Part shown: in pieces, positions 12,612 through 22,954 of the stretch | Layout: each line of letters opens with the position of its first letter | How positions within the stretch are numbered: the stretch's first letter is position 1 | Assembly (NCBI GenBank): GCA_031308135.1 | Contig: JAHLJT010009419.1 | Span: 187,303,829 to 187,367,828 of the forward strand | DNA length: 64,000 bases | DNA from: Acheta domesticus | Lineage: Eukaryota > Arthropoda > Insecta > Orthoptera > Gryllidae | Direction of reading: 5' to 3' | The notes under the pieces: model-generated | What the model was told of the DNA's origin: nothing | Databases searched by the model: none | The model's input: the letters and a program-made list of their open reading frames with translations, nothing else | Made by a program: the position numbers and the translations under genes

Positions 12612-13065
12612 TTAACCCGGGAGTTGCTCGCAGTAGATCTGTGAGATCCAAGCCAGGGCAATTTTATGTTCCTGAATTATTGCGATGCATTAGGCGTCTG
12701 ATATTTCATGTATTCCTTCATTGTACTTTTCTGAGAACGCCCGGCCTTCTATTTTTATCCTTTTGATGAATCATTTCCAGTGAACAGGCTGAAACTTGAT
12801 CACTGCGCTGCGCGATATCTGTGAGATACGTTGTGTACACTGGCGCCAATGCATTGTGAGCTTCTGGCGTATTTTCAGACGCGTCTAAGACAGGTGTACG
12901 ATTCATTAACAATTGCAATGAGAGACATGTACAAACCAAATAAATTGCATATTTCAGTTAATCGAGCTTCAGATCGTTCCCATTCACGAAAAGGTTCAGC
13001 AATATCTGAGAGTTTCATTGCGGACACTGGCGTGAGTCTACGTATTGCGGGCACTCCCGGGTTAA
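12612..13065. mobile_element. piggyBac-type non-autonomous element (MITE)
   Basis: The element at 12,616-13,061 (446 bp) is bounded on both sides by TTAA (12,612-12,615 and 13,062-13,065). Its ends are inverted: CCCGGGAGTTGCTCGC at the left matches the reverse complement of GCGGGCACTCCCGGG at the right, nine terminal bases exactly and then with one gap. TTAA target sites with C/G-rich ends are the piggyBac hallmark. No transposase is present, so it would depend on an element elsewhere. Confidence 0.72.
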
Positions 13066-14812
13066 CGATGACGACCACATGGTGAAAAAGGACATTGAAA
13101 TGAAATGGTGTACAGTGACATTGGTGATTTTATGGAGTCCATGTATTTCGCGAACATTAATAGGAATAATTCTGTAGTTTGCCTGAGGATCAATAGGAAT
13201 AATTCTGTGTGCATCGCCGCACTTCTATTTGCACTTTCTTACTTCTTGCCTAGAGGTTTCTTTCACTTCTTTTCCTTATTGTAACGCCATGTTAGGCGGA
13301 TTTGCTAACAAAACAATATAAATCTGCCAGAAGTGAGTAGATTAATGGCCGTTCGTTAAAATAGCGAATTCGCTAAAATAGCGAAACCCATTCACTTCCC
13401 ATTCCCGTATATTCATTAGTATGTAGCTGGAATGTATGGCCTGTCTGATTTAACGAATTCTTGATCTCTTTGATGAAAATTCTCCTCGTGCATGGAATTG
13501 TATGAAGCATTGATGATAATCTTCATTTTGGACAATAACTGGATACAAACTTTGCAACTGTCTTGAGGTGAATTATTTGTTCCCATCATTAAAGATTCCA
13601 AGGGAAAAGCAAAAACAAATGAGTCAAATTACCTATCTGTAGTACTTTAATATCTCAATAATTTATTTAGCAGTTTAATAGATTTACTCTGGAGATGTTT
13701 CTTTAATTCATTTGTTGCTTTTCTAATTTACAGTTAATAATTCGGTACCTTCCTATTCAATAAGTCTCGAAACTATTTATCAATGTACTTTAAAATATTC
13801 GCCATATTAATTAGGATTAAATTAAACATTTTGTTTATCAAGTCATTAAATTGCTTATTGGAAGTTTTATTTTTCGCCCCTTCGCAGCATTCACTTAGTG
13901 AACCACAGCAAAACTGATTTCGATTACGTAGCTTTCGGCCCATCAAGTGCTGCCACATCTAGCGATTGGTGCTTCCCTTCTCAGACGACGCTACGCTGCA
14001 AACGAAATATCTGTTGGAACGGTATCAAACAGATTCGCCAATTTTAAATTTCACTAGAAAAACCCGTCAGACGTTGTTCTGCCCTTCATCTCCCTCTTTC
14101 CCTTCCCATCAAACTCTCATTCCCTAACCCTGTCCCTGTCTCTCTGTCTATACCACTCTCTGTTCTTCTCATTCACATTTAATTGCAGATTCAGCACATC
14201 TCTGAGCAGGTGAGGAAATATAGGAAGGCACCGGACCAGCAAAAATGTAATAGAATGTTCAAGAAGTATTTATTCTGTAAATTACGGTGTGAGAAACGTT
14301 TCTTGAAGACCTTCGGCCTCAAAATTTTACTTTTTAAAGCCACAGAACGCATCATTTAGGAGTTATTTAACGATATAGATTCAAAAAATCTTACTGTATG
14401 TGTTGCGGGGTGCATTTGACATAAGTATTTAGTTTTATTCTACAGCGGCATATAGTGTAGTTATAACAGATTTAACAGCACGTAAACCTTCTCGGTGAAA
14501 AAACATGTATAAGTGCCAACTTTCATGGAGATTGGTCACATGGTGTTGGAGTTTTGCTCTTAAATATACTAACATATTCTTTATAACTATTCATCAGTAC
14601 ATTTTTAATGTTAATACATTTTACAGATCACAGAAATGTGGCTAGTATTAGGTATAAAATAATAAATAACACATCGTTTCGGAGAAACTTACAAAACCAA
14701 ATATAACGAAGAAATATAATTTATTAAAATTGTTATTAAGTAGACAAATTAATTAAATGAAGCTATCTACTCATTTAGACAGGACCGGACGCCGATTTTG
14801 CCATTGATTAGT
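13066..14812. other. AT-rich intergenic DNA, nothing recognised
   Basis: No gene or element ends recognised. A duplicated AAAATAGCGAA motif forming a TAGCGAATTCGCTA palindrome lies at about 13,357-13,383. Confidence 0.5.
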
Positions 14813-15157
14813 AGCACGTTGGTTGAAGAAGATCACGCCACGAACGGTGGCGTGTCGAGTGAAGCATGTGAGTCACTTGGAGAGAAGGGGCGCTCGTTTT
14901 TCATTTTTTTTTGAAAAAGGAGCGCCCCTTCTTTTCAAGTCACTCACATGCTTCACCCAACGTGCCAATCGAGGGACGGTCGGTTTTTTGTTTTGTTTCG
15001 GCTTAGCCGAGTGTGATTTGCAGTTCTCACGCATTTCGCGTTTTACTGCTAAGTGTAAGTTGCTGGTGTGCGTTCGTGTCGGACCGTGTGGTCATTAGCC
15101 AAATCGGCTTTTGTGCTTAGTCATGTTAGTGACTGAGTTTTGTTGTACTGTGTTGCA
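14813..15157 (-). other. 3' region of decayed non-LTR element, with hairpins
   Basis: Lies immediately downstream (minus sense) of the reverse-transcriptase stop at 15,158 and probably represents its 3' UTR. It contains a perfect 8-bp hairpin (836-843 with 849-856 past 14,000) and the large hairpin described separately. The outer boundary is not certain. Confidence 0.4.
14861..14958. repeat. long inverted repeat, 45-base arms, 8-T loop
   Basis: The arm 14,861-14,905 pairs with 14,914-14,958 at 41 of 45 positions, with eight T between them. Both arms contain GGGGCGCTC and GTGAAGCATGTGAGT. The near-identity of the arms implies recent formation or constraint. Confidence 0.95.
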
Positions 15158-16300
15158 CTAGGCCCTCACGATATCCGAGGGAGGAGCTTGTCGTCTTTGT
15201 CCTATAGTAAGGACATGTCGAGCTAGTTGTTTTAGCGTTGTCGGTGCTTCGCTGGTTTGAAAGGCTTGATAGGCTTCATTAAAAGAAAGCCGTCTCAAGC
15301 ACTGAGTGAAGAACTCAATGTCCAGTTTCTTCCTGAGAAATTTCAACCGTCTCCGAAACGGAGGGCGTGCTATGAGTCTCAGAACTCTGTTGTGAACTAG
15401 CTCAAGTATATGCTTGTACTTCTGTGCTGTAGTCCACCACGTTGCTGCTGCGTAGGTGGCTACTGGCCGGCAACACGCTTTATAGAGTGCTGTTATGTTT
15501 GCCAATGAATGAAAGCACGTCCTCTTAACAACTATTTATTTATTCCTTCAATCAATCAATTTACACTACACAATCCAATATACAGGAGTGACTCTCTTCC
15601 GGCTGGCATTAACGTCCAAGCCCGAATCTCTCCAGTGCGTCACTTAGCACTACTCCTGTTCCACACGGCTGACTGCGCGACACCGCCGCGTGCAATTCCC
15701 GCACGCAATCTCGCCATGCATCACCAAGCACGGCGCCTCCAGGCTGGCAGTCGCGACGTATTCCGCACGACTACTGGTGCGGCCTCTCTGCGTGTGTTTC
15801 TCTCCCTGGCTGCAGGTTCCCTCCCAGCGACTCCGCTGCGCTGCCTCTCTGCTGTGGCTCGGTGACTCTCAGACCGCTACCGCGTTACTACCCTGGCCGC
15901 CACCTGCTCCCGCCTAAATAGGGGCGGCGCGGACCAGGTTAGCCTCGCCTCGAGGCTTACTCGCTCGCTGGCCAGCGTTCCGCGTCGGCGAGCTCCGTGG
16001 CGCGCGGCGTACAGCTGCGCGCGCGCCAGCTTCAAATGCTGACCACAGCAAGTGCCATGCGAAGTTCCAAGGGGAGTGTAGGTTCCCTCAAAAGAGGTTG
16101 TAAGAGCCGACCTCTAAGCTGAAGTTTAGTTCGAATGTAAATGCCAGCGCATCCTTTGATCAATAGTGACGCCTAGGTATGTAGCGTTACGCGCCCACTT
16201 AAGTTTTTTAGTTTGTAGTGTGAGTTGTTTTGGCGGTGTGAACCTCTTTGTGTGTGTGTTTGTGACGAGTGGGGGCGCTCCGCTGCCGGGCTCGGGTTTT
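15158..16300 (-). pseudogene. non-LTR retrotransposon reverse transcriptase fragment
   Basis: Two collinear minus-strand pieces of one reverse transcriptase. The upstream piece (about 16,300-16,048) encodes KWARNATYLGVTIDQRMRWH, the YLGV motif block of Jockey/CR1-like RTs, then a thumb segment ending in RMAL. The downstream piece (15,505-15,158) encodes LYKACCRPVATYAAATWW and NRVLRLIARPPF, the usual C-terminal RT motifs of these clades, and ends at a stop. The pieces are separated by a solo LTR. Stops and frame breaks upstream of it show decay. No endonuclease, ORF1 or RT motifs before YLGV are present, so the copy is 5'-truncated. It is not closely similar to the Jockey element at 54.6-59.1 kb. 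Confidence 0.8.
15506..16047 (-). mobile_element. solo LTR inserted in the RT fragment
   Basis: A 542-bp block with TG...CA ends interrupts the reverse-transcriptase reading. Read on the minus strand it begins TGTGGTCAGCATTTGAAG, has a CTATTTAGG TATA-like site in a GC-rich part, and has AATAAATAAATAG (polyadenylation-type signals) near its end TTCATTCA. The right flank (plus) starts GCAA and the left flank ends GCCAA. Removing the LTR plus one GCAA copy rejoins the RT frame, which indicates a 4-bp target duplication with a later one-base insertion. Superfamily is uncertain (Ty3/gypsy-like duplication length). No internal region or second LTR is seen nearby. Confidence 0.65.
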
Positions 16301-17655
16301 TAACTCCCGCCGCCCGGCAAAGGGAAGGGGAGGGGCCGCGCCCCTCCACTAGTGGAGCTTAACACAAAGCTCTTTTCTGATTGGGGGGATTCCACAAATG
16401 CAAGAACGACTGAGGCAAAAACCATTAGCTACTGATACACAATTGGCACCCTGTGCATTGGCACATTTCGTGCCCAAAGAGCATCAACTGTCAAAGGTAC
16501 CGAATGCGTAGCGACATTACGTTGAACCACGGGATGATAGTTCCTGGTGGGTATGGTGGTGGTGGAGCAGCTGTTATTCCACATTTTTCGATTGAGCAGT
16601 GGATTTTTTTCTATGACTTTCGGAGACAAGTATATTGCTTATCGCAGCAAATTAACTTCCTTGTGTTTACAATCTCTTTGTTCTTGTTATTTCATCCACA
16701 TGATTACAGCGAGGCGAGTCGAGGCTGTGGACGAGGTTGCGGATGTGAGAAAGGACGTAGTCTGAAAATAAAGCAACACGCTCATTTTTTTCGCGCAGTC
16801 ATTTCACAGTTCGTAACTCAGGACGCCAGAGAAAATTCTCATTCTCTGCAGTGGTTTCCCTATGTACTCAAGAATACGCCATGAACCCGCCGTTATTGTA
16901 GAGGGAATTTACTTAGGCGGGTCCCAACCCTCGTCAGTCTCAACTCCGTGGCAATTACCGCATATTCCCCCTTACAATATGCAGATCCAAAAGTTGAACA
17001 ATTACTAGTAATGTTAGAAAAGAGAAGAGGAGGGGAGTCACGATTGTGAACAGTGTAGAGACCTCGCCACTGATCTTCAAGCGCCTAAATGTATTGCCTC
17101 TAGTAATAGTGTCCAGGTATGGCTCAAGGTTTGAAATGCTCGTAACGGTGAATTATTGCCTCGCTCTCGTCGTAGTTTTTCATCGTCCGCAACAGTAATT
17201 GTATTTTTGTGACTTTCAGTCTACTAACTTATTTTTATTTATTTTCCGCATTCTTGACGATCGGTTTGTGCAATGTTTTGTTATTTTTGTCTTTTCGTTC
17301 TAGTCATACGTGGTCATTTCTCAAACTTCCGTTGTTACTTTCATATCTCTTCCACGCCTGTCGTTTTCCACTCTCATTACTGCGACTTCTCTCTCTCTGT
17401 GTGGAATATAATATTATCTCCATCACAATCATTCTTGTTACTGAACGTCATGTTGGCAGATACTTTAAGTTTTATTATTGTCATGTGAATTGCGGTTGTG
17501 GTTGTTGATAGTTACTTATAATATTATTGTTTTCATCTTAGTATTTCAGTTAGTTTTTTGTGAGAGACCTATGAACACTGTTCATTTTATCAACATCGTT
17601 GCGAAATTTCCTCTTCCGCTACCACTACTACTTCCATGCACCTCCGCTAGTTCCA
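16301..17655. other. intergenic DNA, nothing recognised
   Basis: Starts with a short GC-rich stretch (about 16,265-16,355, GGGGCCGCGCCCC-type) and becomes AT/pyrimidine-rich. No gene or element identified. Confidence 0.45.
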
Positions 17656-18107
17656 TCTATACTTACATTTCAATTATTGCAATCGCTATCGTCGTTGCCA
17701 CGATCGTCGGTATCATTGTCGCGATCGTTGTCGCAATCGTCTTTCTTACCGTCGCTAACGCTGTCTCTGGTGCTATCACCACCACCACCCACACCACCAT
17801 ACCCACTACCACCAGCATATCTAAGATTCACAATCGCTGCACATCCATTACGGTATCGCAACCACCATCTCCAACACTAGTACCCCGTCTACAACAAGCA
17901 ATAAACTCGCTTATCTGTCCATCGCCGCAAGCTTGCGGTTGTGGGCGCGCCTCCTTGCAACTGGCGGCCGCGTCGCGGGAAGTGTGCGCCCGCCGCTGTT
18001 TTTGCCGCGCGTCGCGTGTCCGCTTTTTGCAGCTCCCAGCCGCGCCGCCTCCGCGCGGTCCCTCAGGAGGGATGCTCTGCGCCGCGACGCCTGGCGCCGG
18101 CGTCGCC
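17656..18107. other. low-complexity TCG/ACC stretch and GC-rich block
   Basis: TCGTTGTCGCAATCG-like degenerate trinucleotides (17,670-17,760) and an ACC run (17,778-17,815) lead into a CpG-rich block (17,930-18,107). Open frames through it are compositional. Confidence 0.55.
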
Positions 18108-18475
18108 GGCGTCACACACCGCCACGCCACGCACGTCACGCCACGGCACGCCACGCCACGTCACGTCACGTCACGCGACGCCACGCGACTCCACGCCACG
18201 CCACGCCACGTCACGCCACGACACGACACGACACGCTTCACTGCGACACGCCACGCCGCAACGCCAAGCCACAACACACCACTATTCCTCACAACACCAC
18301 ACCTCGCCACGCCACGCTAAGCCACAGCACGCCACACCACAGCACGCCACGCTACGCCACGCCACCCGACGCCAAGCCTCGTGACGTCACGCCACACCAC
18401 ACCCCACCGCACCACACCACACCACCACCCCTCACACCACCACACCACCATGACACACCACGCCACATGACGTCA
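18108..18475 (+). repeat. CACGC/CACGT pentamer array grading into CACAC
   Basis: Degenerate CCACG and TCACG pentamers, with CGTCACGTCACGTCACG near 18,160-18,175, grade rightwards into CCACACCACA and CACCACACCA. On the minus strand the array supplies repeated TGACGTGACG, which matches CRE-like half-sites, but composition alone explains this. Confidence 0.9.
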
Positions 18476-18539
18476 TACCCCATGCCACCTGTGACGTCAT
18501 GGGTACTCACAGCGAACACAGACACAGACCTTGCATATA

Positions 18540-19314
18540 TACAGTTATAATACAAACAAATACGTACAGTTAAATGGTTACATTTTATACAATCGCTCTG
18601 ATAGACCTTCTACTATACCCTGATCGCGGGAGCGATATTAAACCCGATTGAGAATAGGTTTAACTAGTGGCACTCGCCACTCGTTAATTCGAAGCGCGCG
18701 CAAAGCCCAGCTTCCGTGACCGGATGTCACAGTCGGACACAAAGTCTTTACAGGCGCATCAATCCGTGATCTGCCTTGATCGCAGAAGCGATCTTAACTG
18801 ATTGATGTGTGAATGGTGGATCTCAACCACACCTCACTCGGAGCTCGCAAACAGCATCACTCCTACGTAACTGCAGTCACATATGGGACACAAAGTCCCC
18901 GCAGGCGCGTCAACACTTGACTTGCCTCGCGAGCCCTGCTCGCTGCTGCACCTGGCGCAAATTTGTGCATGAGCACGAGGTTCCTACTCCTTCTCTTGAA
19001 CCCACCCATTCTCTTCGTCTGCTCTCTTATATACTGGAGGCTCACGTGACCTCCTACGTCACGCCGCCTCCCCCGCCATGCCTCTAGAATGGTCTGCCCT
19101 TTGTTCAGTCTCTGGATGCTTTCTCTAGGGCACCTTTCTCTTCATGCTCGGCTAGGCGATTACCTGTTGGTAATCCCTTTCCGCCCATACCCAAATAGCT
19201 GCCACGAGGTTCGCTTGCCATGGAATTCCCCGCCACGGAACGCCTCGCCACGTCGCCACGCTGTGTCGACATGAGAGTAAAACACTCACAAGAAAAACTA
19301 GAGGCGCTACACCA
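18540..19314 (-). mobile_element. candidate solo LTR with TATA box
   Basis: A block of about 775 bp bounded by a 7-bp direct repeat GCATATA (18,533-18,539 and 19,315-19,321). Read on the minus strand it starts TGGTGTAGCGCC and has CTCCAGTATATAAGAGAGC, a strong TATA box about 290 bases in and followed by a plausible R/U5 region. Within it, GACACAAAGTC-containing segments and GATCGC..GAGCGAT segments are duplicated. The end ...ACTGTA is not the usual CA, so the exact terminus is uncertain. No internal retrotransposon domain lies beside it. Confidence 0.45.
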
Positions 19315-19321
19315 GCATATA

Positions 19322-20284
19322 CTTTCTTGCAGTATCGGAAATAATTAAGTAATACTGAAATTTTATAATTTTTGTCATACTAAAAACTCAGCTCTAACTT
19401 GAAAAAGTTCAATACAACCAATTGAAAGGAAGCGCCTCTGGTGCATATGCGTTTATTTTATTAGCCAGGAACAGTAGTTATTTCTAACTTTTACAATTGA
19501 AACAAATATTAATAAATCGTCTCATGTATTATTTCAGTAATATACCTTTGCGTTCCGGCTCTCACACGCAGCCAATCTTTATAAATGAGGTCTCCAAAGA
19601 AAGAGAATTTCACGGAGACTTGACGAATTGCACTTTGACTTTGAAAATATGAAGGATTTGTTAAAAAAAACGCATCCAATTAGTCAAGTCAAATGCAACC
19701 AGCAACACTTACCAAAGTTTTCGTCAAATAACTTCTAAATAATGCGTTTTAAGCCCTTAATAACTAAAATTTTGAAGCAAAAGGCCTCAAAGAAACGTTT
19801 TTCATACCGTAATCTATAAGATGAGATATTTCCCGATCCATTTAATTAACATTTCGGTTCCACGCTTCAATACTATCAAGGCCACCTCAATATTTCAGCC
19901 CTTCCTGCTGATAGCAATTTTTGTGGCGACAGGCTTAGAAGGCTTAGATTCGACAATATTTACGCTTTCTTTTAACACCGTAGTTTGTGCAGTCTGACGA
20001 GGTTTATTTGCATAATCATTAATTCAAGATTTGCTCTCCAGCAACAACTAGAATAACTATTATAGTAGCAACTAGCTAGCAACAACTATTAGAGTTGCGT
20101 GATACCTATGAATATTGTTTCTTTGCGTGTAGTGAAACCAACCAGTTATCGTTTTTCCGGTGTCTGTAAGTGTACCTAATTGAGAAGGGATGTGGGTGCA
20201 CAGAGAAGAGTGAAGACTGTGTTTTACCTGTACCAGAATTTTCTTTATCATTCGATGAACTTTTAAAGTCAGCGGGTTCAGACA
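19322..20284. other. AT-rich intergenic DNA
   Basis: No gene recognised. AGAGGCGCT near 19,300 and its inverse AGCGCCTCT near 19,432 could be the ends of a very short element, but the support is weak. Confidence 0.45.
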
Positions 20285-20690
20285 CGTAGCTTTCTCAAAA
20301 GTAAAAAGCTTTTCTAATATTTTGTGACTCACAAGAAGCTAAAAGCTAGCCGTCAAAGGATACTGAATAATTACTTCAAATGTTGTCTTTAAAGAAGTGC
20401 TGTGAATTGTTCCAAGAAAACTCTCCATGATACTGAATAAATATTTATTGAAAATTTATTTTAAACATCAATTGTATTATTTTTTATTTTATTTGATATT
20501 GTGTTAGTACATTGCATGTTACCTTTATATATTTTTAAACAAATAAACACGTTTTGTTTACTACTTCCCCTCTTAAAATGGAAATATAAGGATAGGGATC
20601 TAACGTAGGGTCTAACATGTGAGAGTTCTCGCATGGATACGCGGAGGTAGTAGGGGAAAACTTGTGTATGGCACAACACAAAGAACAATC
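20285..20690. repeat. dispersed repeat B copy 1 (direct pair with 21.3 kb)
   Basis: Shares about 400 aligned bases with 21,322-21,716, including AAGTAAAAAGCTTTT, TTAAAGAAG, GAATTGTTCC, AACATCAATTGTATT, TACATT..AAACAAATAAACA and the palindrome at 20,616-20,635 (CATGTGAGAGTTCTCGCATG). Confidence 0.85.
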
Positions 20691-21321
20691 TTTTTAAATT
20701 AGCTATAGTAAAATAGCTTGAAATAAATGAAAACAAAAATCAAATCGCGATGTCCTACAATACTACCTGAATTAATTTAAAAAAGCAAGTAAATTTAAAA
20801 TTATAGAAAGAATAGGAGAAGTCACTCGACTACTACCAACATTCGCAGTCTAAAGGCACGATTTAAATGTTGGTGGTGTCTGGAAGTATGTACATCAACG
20901 CCCAGCTGCAAACTCATATTGTAAATAATACACTGTTTGATATTAAACTCAAGGTGTCGGTTCGTTAAGATATTCAATATGTAAACATCGTTTGAGTAAC
21001 ATTCCCATGTACCGAAGTGAAGTCTAAGCTTACTAAATTGTTTCCAATGGTAACAAATTGTATTTAGTACTCAAAGGTGAAAATATTAGTTTATTTTTTG
21101 GCTCGGAATCGCTTTTCTTGAAGTACGTAAGAACGCTGAAAATAATCCAATACTTTTTAATTCACAAATAATTTTTCAATTTTCGCACCCCAGCAAGCTG
21201 GCACCCTGAACTCTCCAAAACCCCCTCTATTCCTCATAATAAATCAAGGAAATTCAAGTAATATTGCACAGAGTAGGGTTGTTCTTGCTCCATCGGTATT
21301 TACGCACTACTTTACTTTGCA
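20691..21321. other. spacer between the two copies of repeat B
   Basis: AT-rich sequence not shared with the flank of the second copy. No gene recognised. Confidence 0.5.
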
Positions 21322-21716
21322 TTGCTTTCTGAAGAGTAAAAGCTTTTTTTATTATGTTTGTGATTATCAAGGAAAGCGAAAAGTTAACTCTCAAGGAGGA
21401 GTGAATAATCTGTTCAAAGTTGTTTTTAAAGAAGCATGAATTGTTCCGAGAACATCTCTCTATTATGCTGAATAAACTTTTATTGAAAATTTGTTTCCAA
21501 CATCAATTGTATTGTTATTTTTGTTTGATATTCTGTACGTACATTAGAAGTTACATTTATACATTAAAAAAATAAACATGTTTCATTAACAACTTTCCTT
21601 CTTAATTGAAAGGATAAACAAATGGATAGGGAAAGGGTGGGTTTTAACATGCGAGAGTTCTCGCATGGGTACGCTAGTAAATAGATAATAACACTAGGCA
21701 AAACACGACAAAATCA
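21322..21716. repeat. dispersed repeat B copy 2
   Basis: Second copy of the 20.3-kb repeat. Its palindrome CATGCGAGAGTTCTCGCATG (21,648-21,667) is perfect, with 9-bp arms around GT. A tRNA-like segment with a consensus box B starts a few bases to the right, so the repeat may be the body of a second SINE family lying on the minus strand. Confidence 0.85.
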
Positions 21717-21722
21717 GTTCGA

Positions 21723-21775
21723 TGCGTTACGTGGGACTCGAACCCACAGATTTCATTCTAAGCAGTTGGAACGCA
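21723..21775 (-). other. tRNA-like fragment with perfect T-arm
   Basis: Minus strand GTGGGTTCGAGTCCCAC (21,731-21,747) is a perfect 5-bp T-stem around a consensus TTCGAGT loop and box B. The flanking GCGTTCC and GTAACGC can pair at six of seven acceptor positions. Only 20 bases separate the acceptor from the T-arm, too few for D- and anticodon arms, so this is not a functional tRNA. It may be a pseudogene or the head of a SINE. Confidence 0.45.
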
Positions 21776-22067
21776 GGTCCAAGTCCATTTACTATTCAGG
21801 CAGACTCTTCCTCATTATAATTGTTAGCAAAGATCTAATTAAATGCGTCTTCTGGCTTTCAGTGAATGAATTAATGTCATTTCATCGAGTAACTCGTACA
21901 TGAATATGATACAACGGACAAAAAAATCATAGGTGTAAACAACATGGAGGTCGCAAATCAATAGTGTAACTAAATATTGGTGAGCAACGATATGCGGTTC
22001 ACGGAGATTGCATCACCGTACTATCCCGATTGTGATTCAACAATAATCCCCCGAAAATTTCCACAGC

Positions 22068-22290
22068 GTGATCCGGCCTGTCGAATCGTCCAATTCCCAG
22101 CCACTTTATTTCCCATCGTCCCCTCGTGACATCGGGCTGGCTCGAGCCGCCAGATGGCCGCGCAGTCGGGCCATCACGTCGGTCGCTTGGCGTCGCCCCG
22201 TCTCGACCAGGGCCTTTCAACTCCCATCTAACGTGGTGGAGACCGTTACAGTGGCGCCCTCCCCTGCACCACCTTCTTACAGGAACTAAA
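22068..22290 (+). mobile_element. possible LTR end plus primer-binding site
   Basis: GACCGTTACA|GTGGCGCCC at 22,241-22,259 resembles an LTR end followed by a primer-binding site beginning TGGCGCCC, which matches the 3' end complement of tRNA-Lys-type primers. The GC-richer 180 bases upstream lack a polyadenylation signal, and no gag or pol follows. This is a weak call. Confidence 0.22.
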
Positions 22291-22464
22291 ACATGAAATG
22301 CTGCCAACGATACTTAAAACGTGCGTGGCTGCTGTGTAGGTTCACGAGACGCAAGCAGGCGCGAAATGTTACAAAATATAGCATTGACGTTCCGCTTTCT
22401 TCAGCGTTTTGTTAGTTGTATCTATAATAAATAATTGAGCATTTAGAAGACACTTTTCGCATTG

Positions 22465-22954
22465 ATCAGATATCAGCCAATTTTTATGTGCGGAAGTTGG
22501 CGAGCCTCACCTGCAGCTGCACGTGGCGACACTAGCGCTCCTGTAGTAGAACCCCGCAGCTTTGTCCCCAGTTTTGACGGAGAGTTGCAGGACCCTGGTC
22601 TCCACAAAGAAAGCCCCGTCCGCGAAGAGCGAGTCCGGAGGCGCGGAGGCGTGGGCGTGTAATTATCCCGCGCCGCGCGGGCCAAAAGGGCCCTGCCCTT
22701 TTCTCTCTCGTGCCCAAAGGGCGCGCGCGCGGGCGGGCGGAGGCTGCGCCCCCCCTGCGGGGCACCTGGGGCTGTTTTGACCGCAGCGCGGCGTGGGCGG
22801 CGAGGGCGGAGCGCCGCTCGCCGCAGGTCGATAATTGGATATCGGGCACTTCGCGCCGCTACATGCGCCTCGTTGTTGCCCGCGCCGCCGCTCGCGGTGG
22901 CTGTGCACGCTTCGTTTCCGTACGATCAACGTCCGGCTTCTGTTTTTCCTTCAC
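22465..22954. other. CpG-rich island
   Basis: Dense CpG, GC-box-like GGGCGGGCGG and GTGGGCGGCGAGGGCGG, an AAAAGGGC/GCCCTTTT inverted repeat at 22,684-22,702, and a TCGATAATTGGATATCG A/T core near 22,827. No gene signature. Possible regulatory island. Confidence 0.55.
22508..22525. promoter_or_regulatory. three abutting E-boxes
   Basis: CACCTG, CAGCTG and CACGTG follow one another with no spacer. Each is a canonical bHLH CANNTG site of a different subclass. They sit at the edge of the CpG island. Confidence 0.6.

Noticed and set aside
19296..19443. Short element with AGAGGCGCT inverted ends
   Set aside because: Only about 10 bases match and no target duplication was found.
21723..21775. Functional tRNA gene
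   Set aside because: T-arm is perfect but there is no room for D- and anticodon arms.
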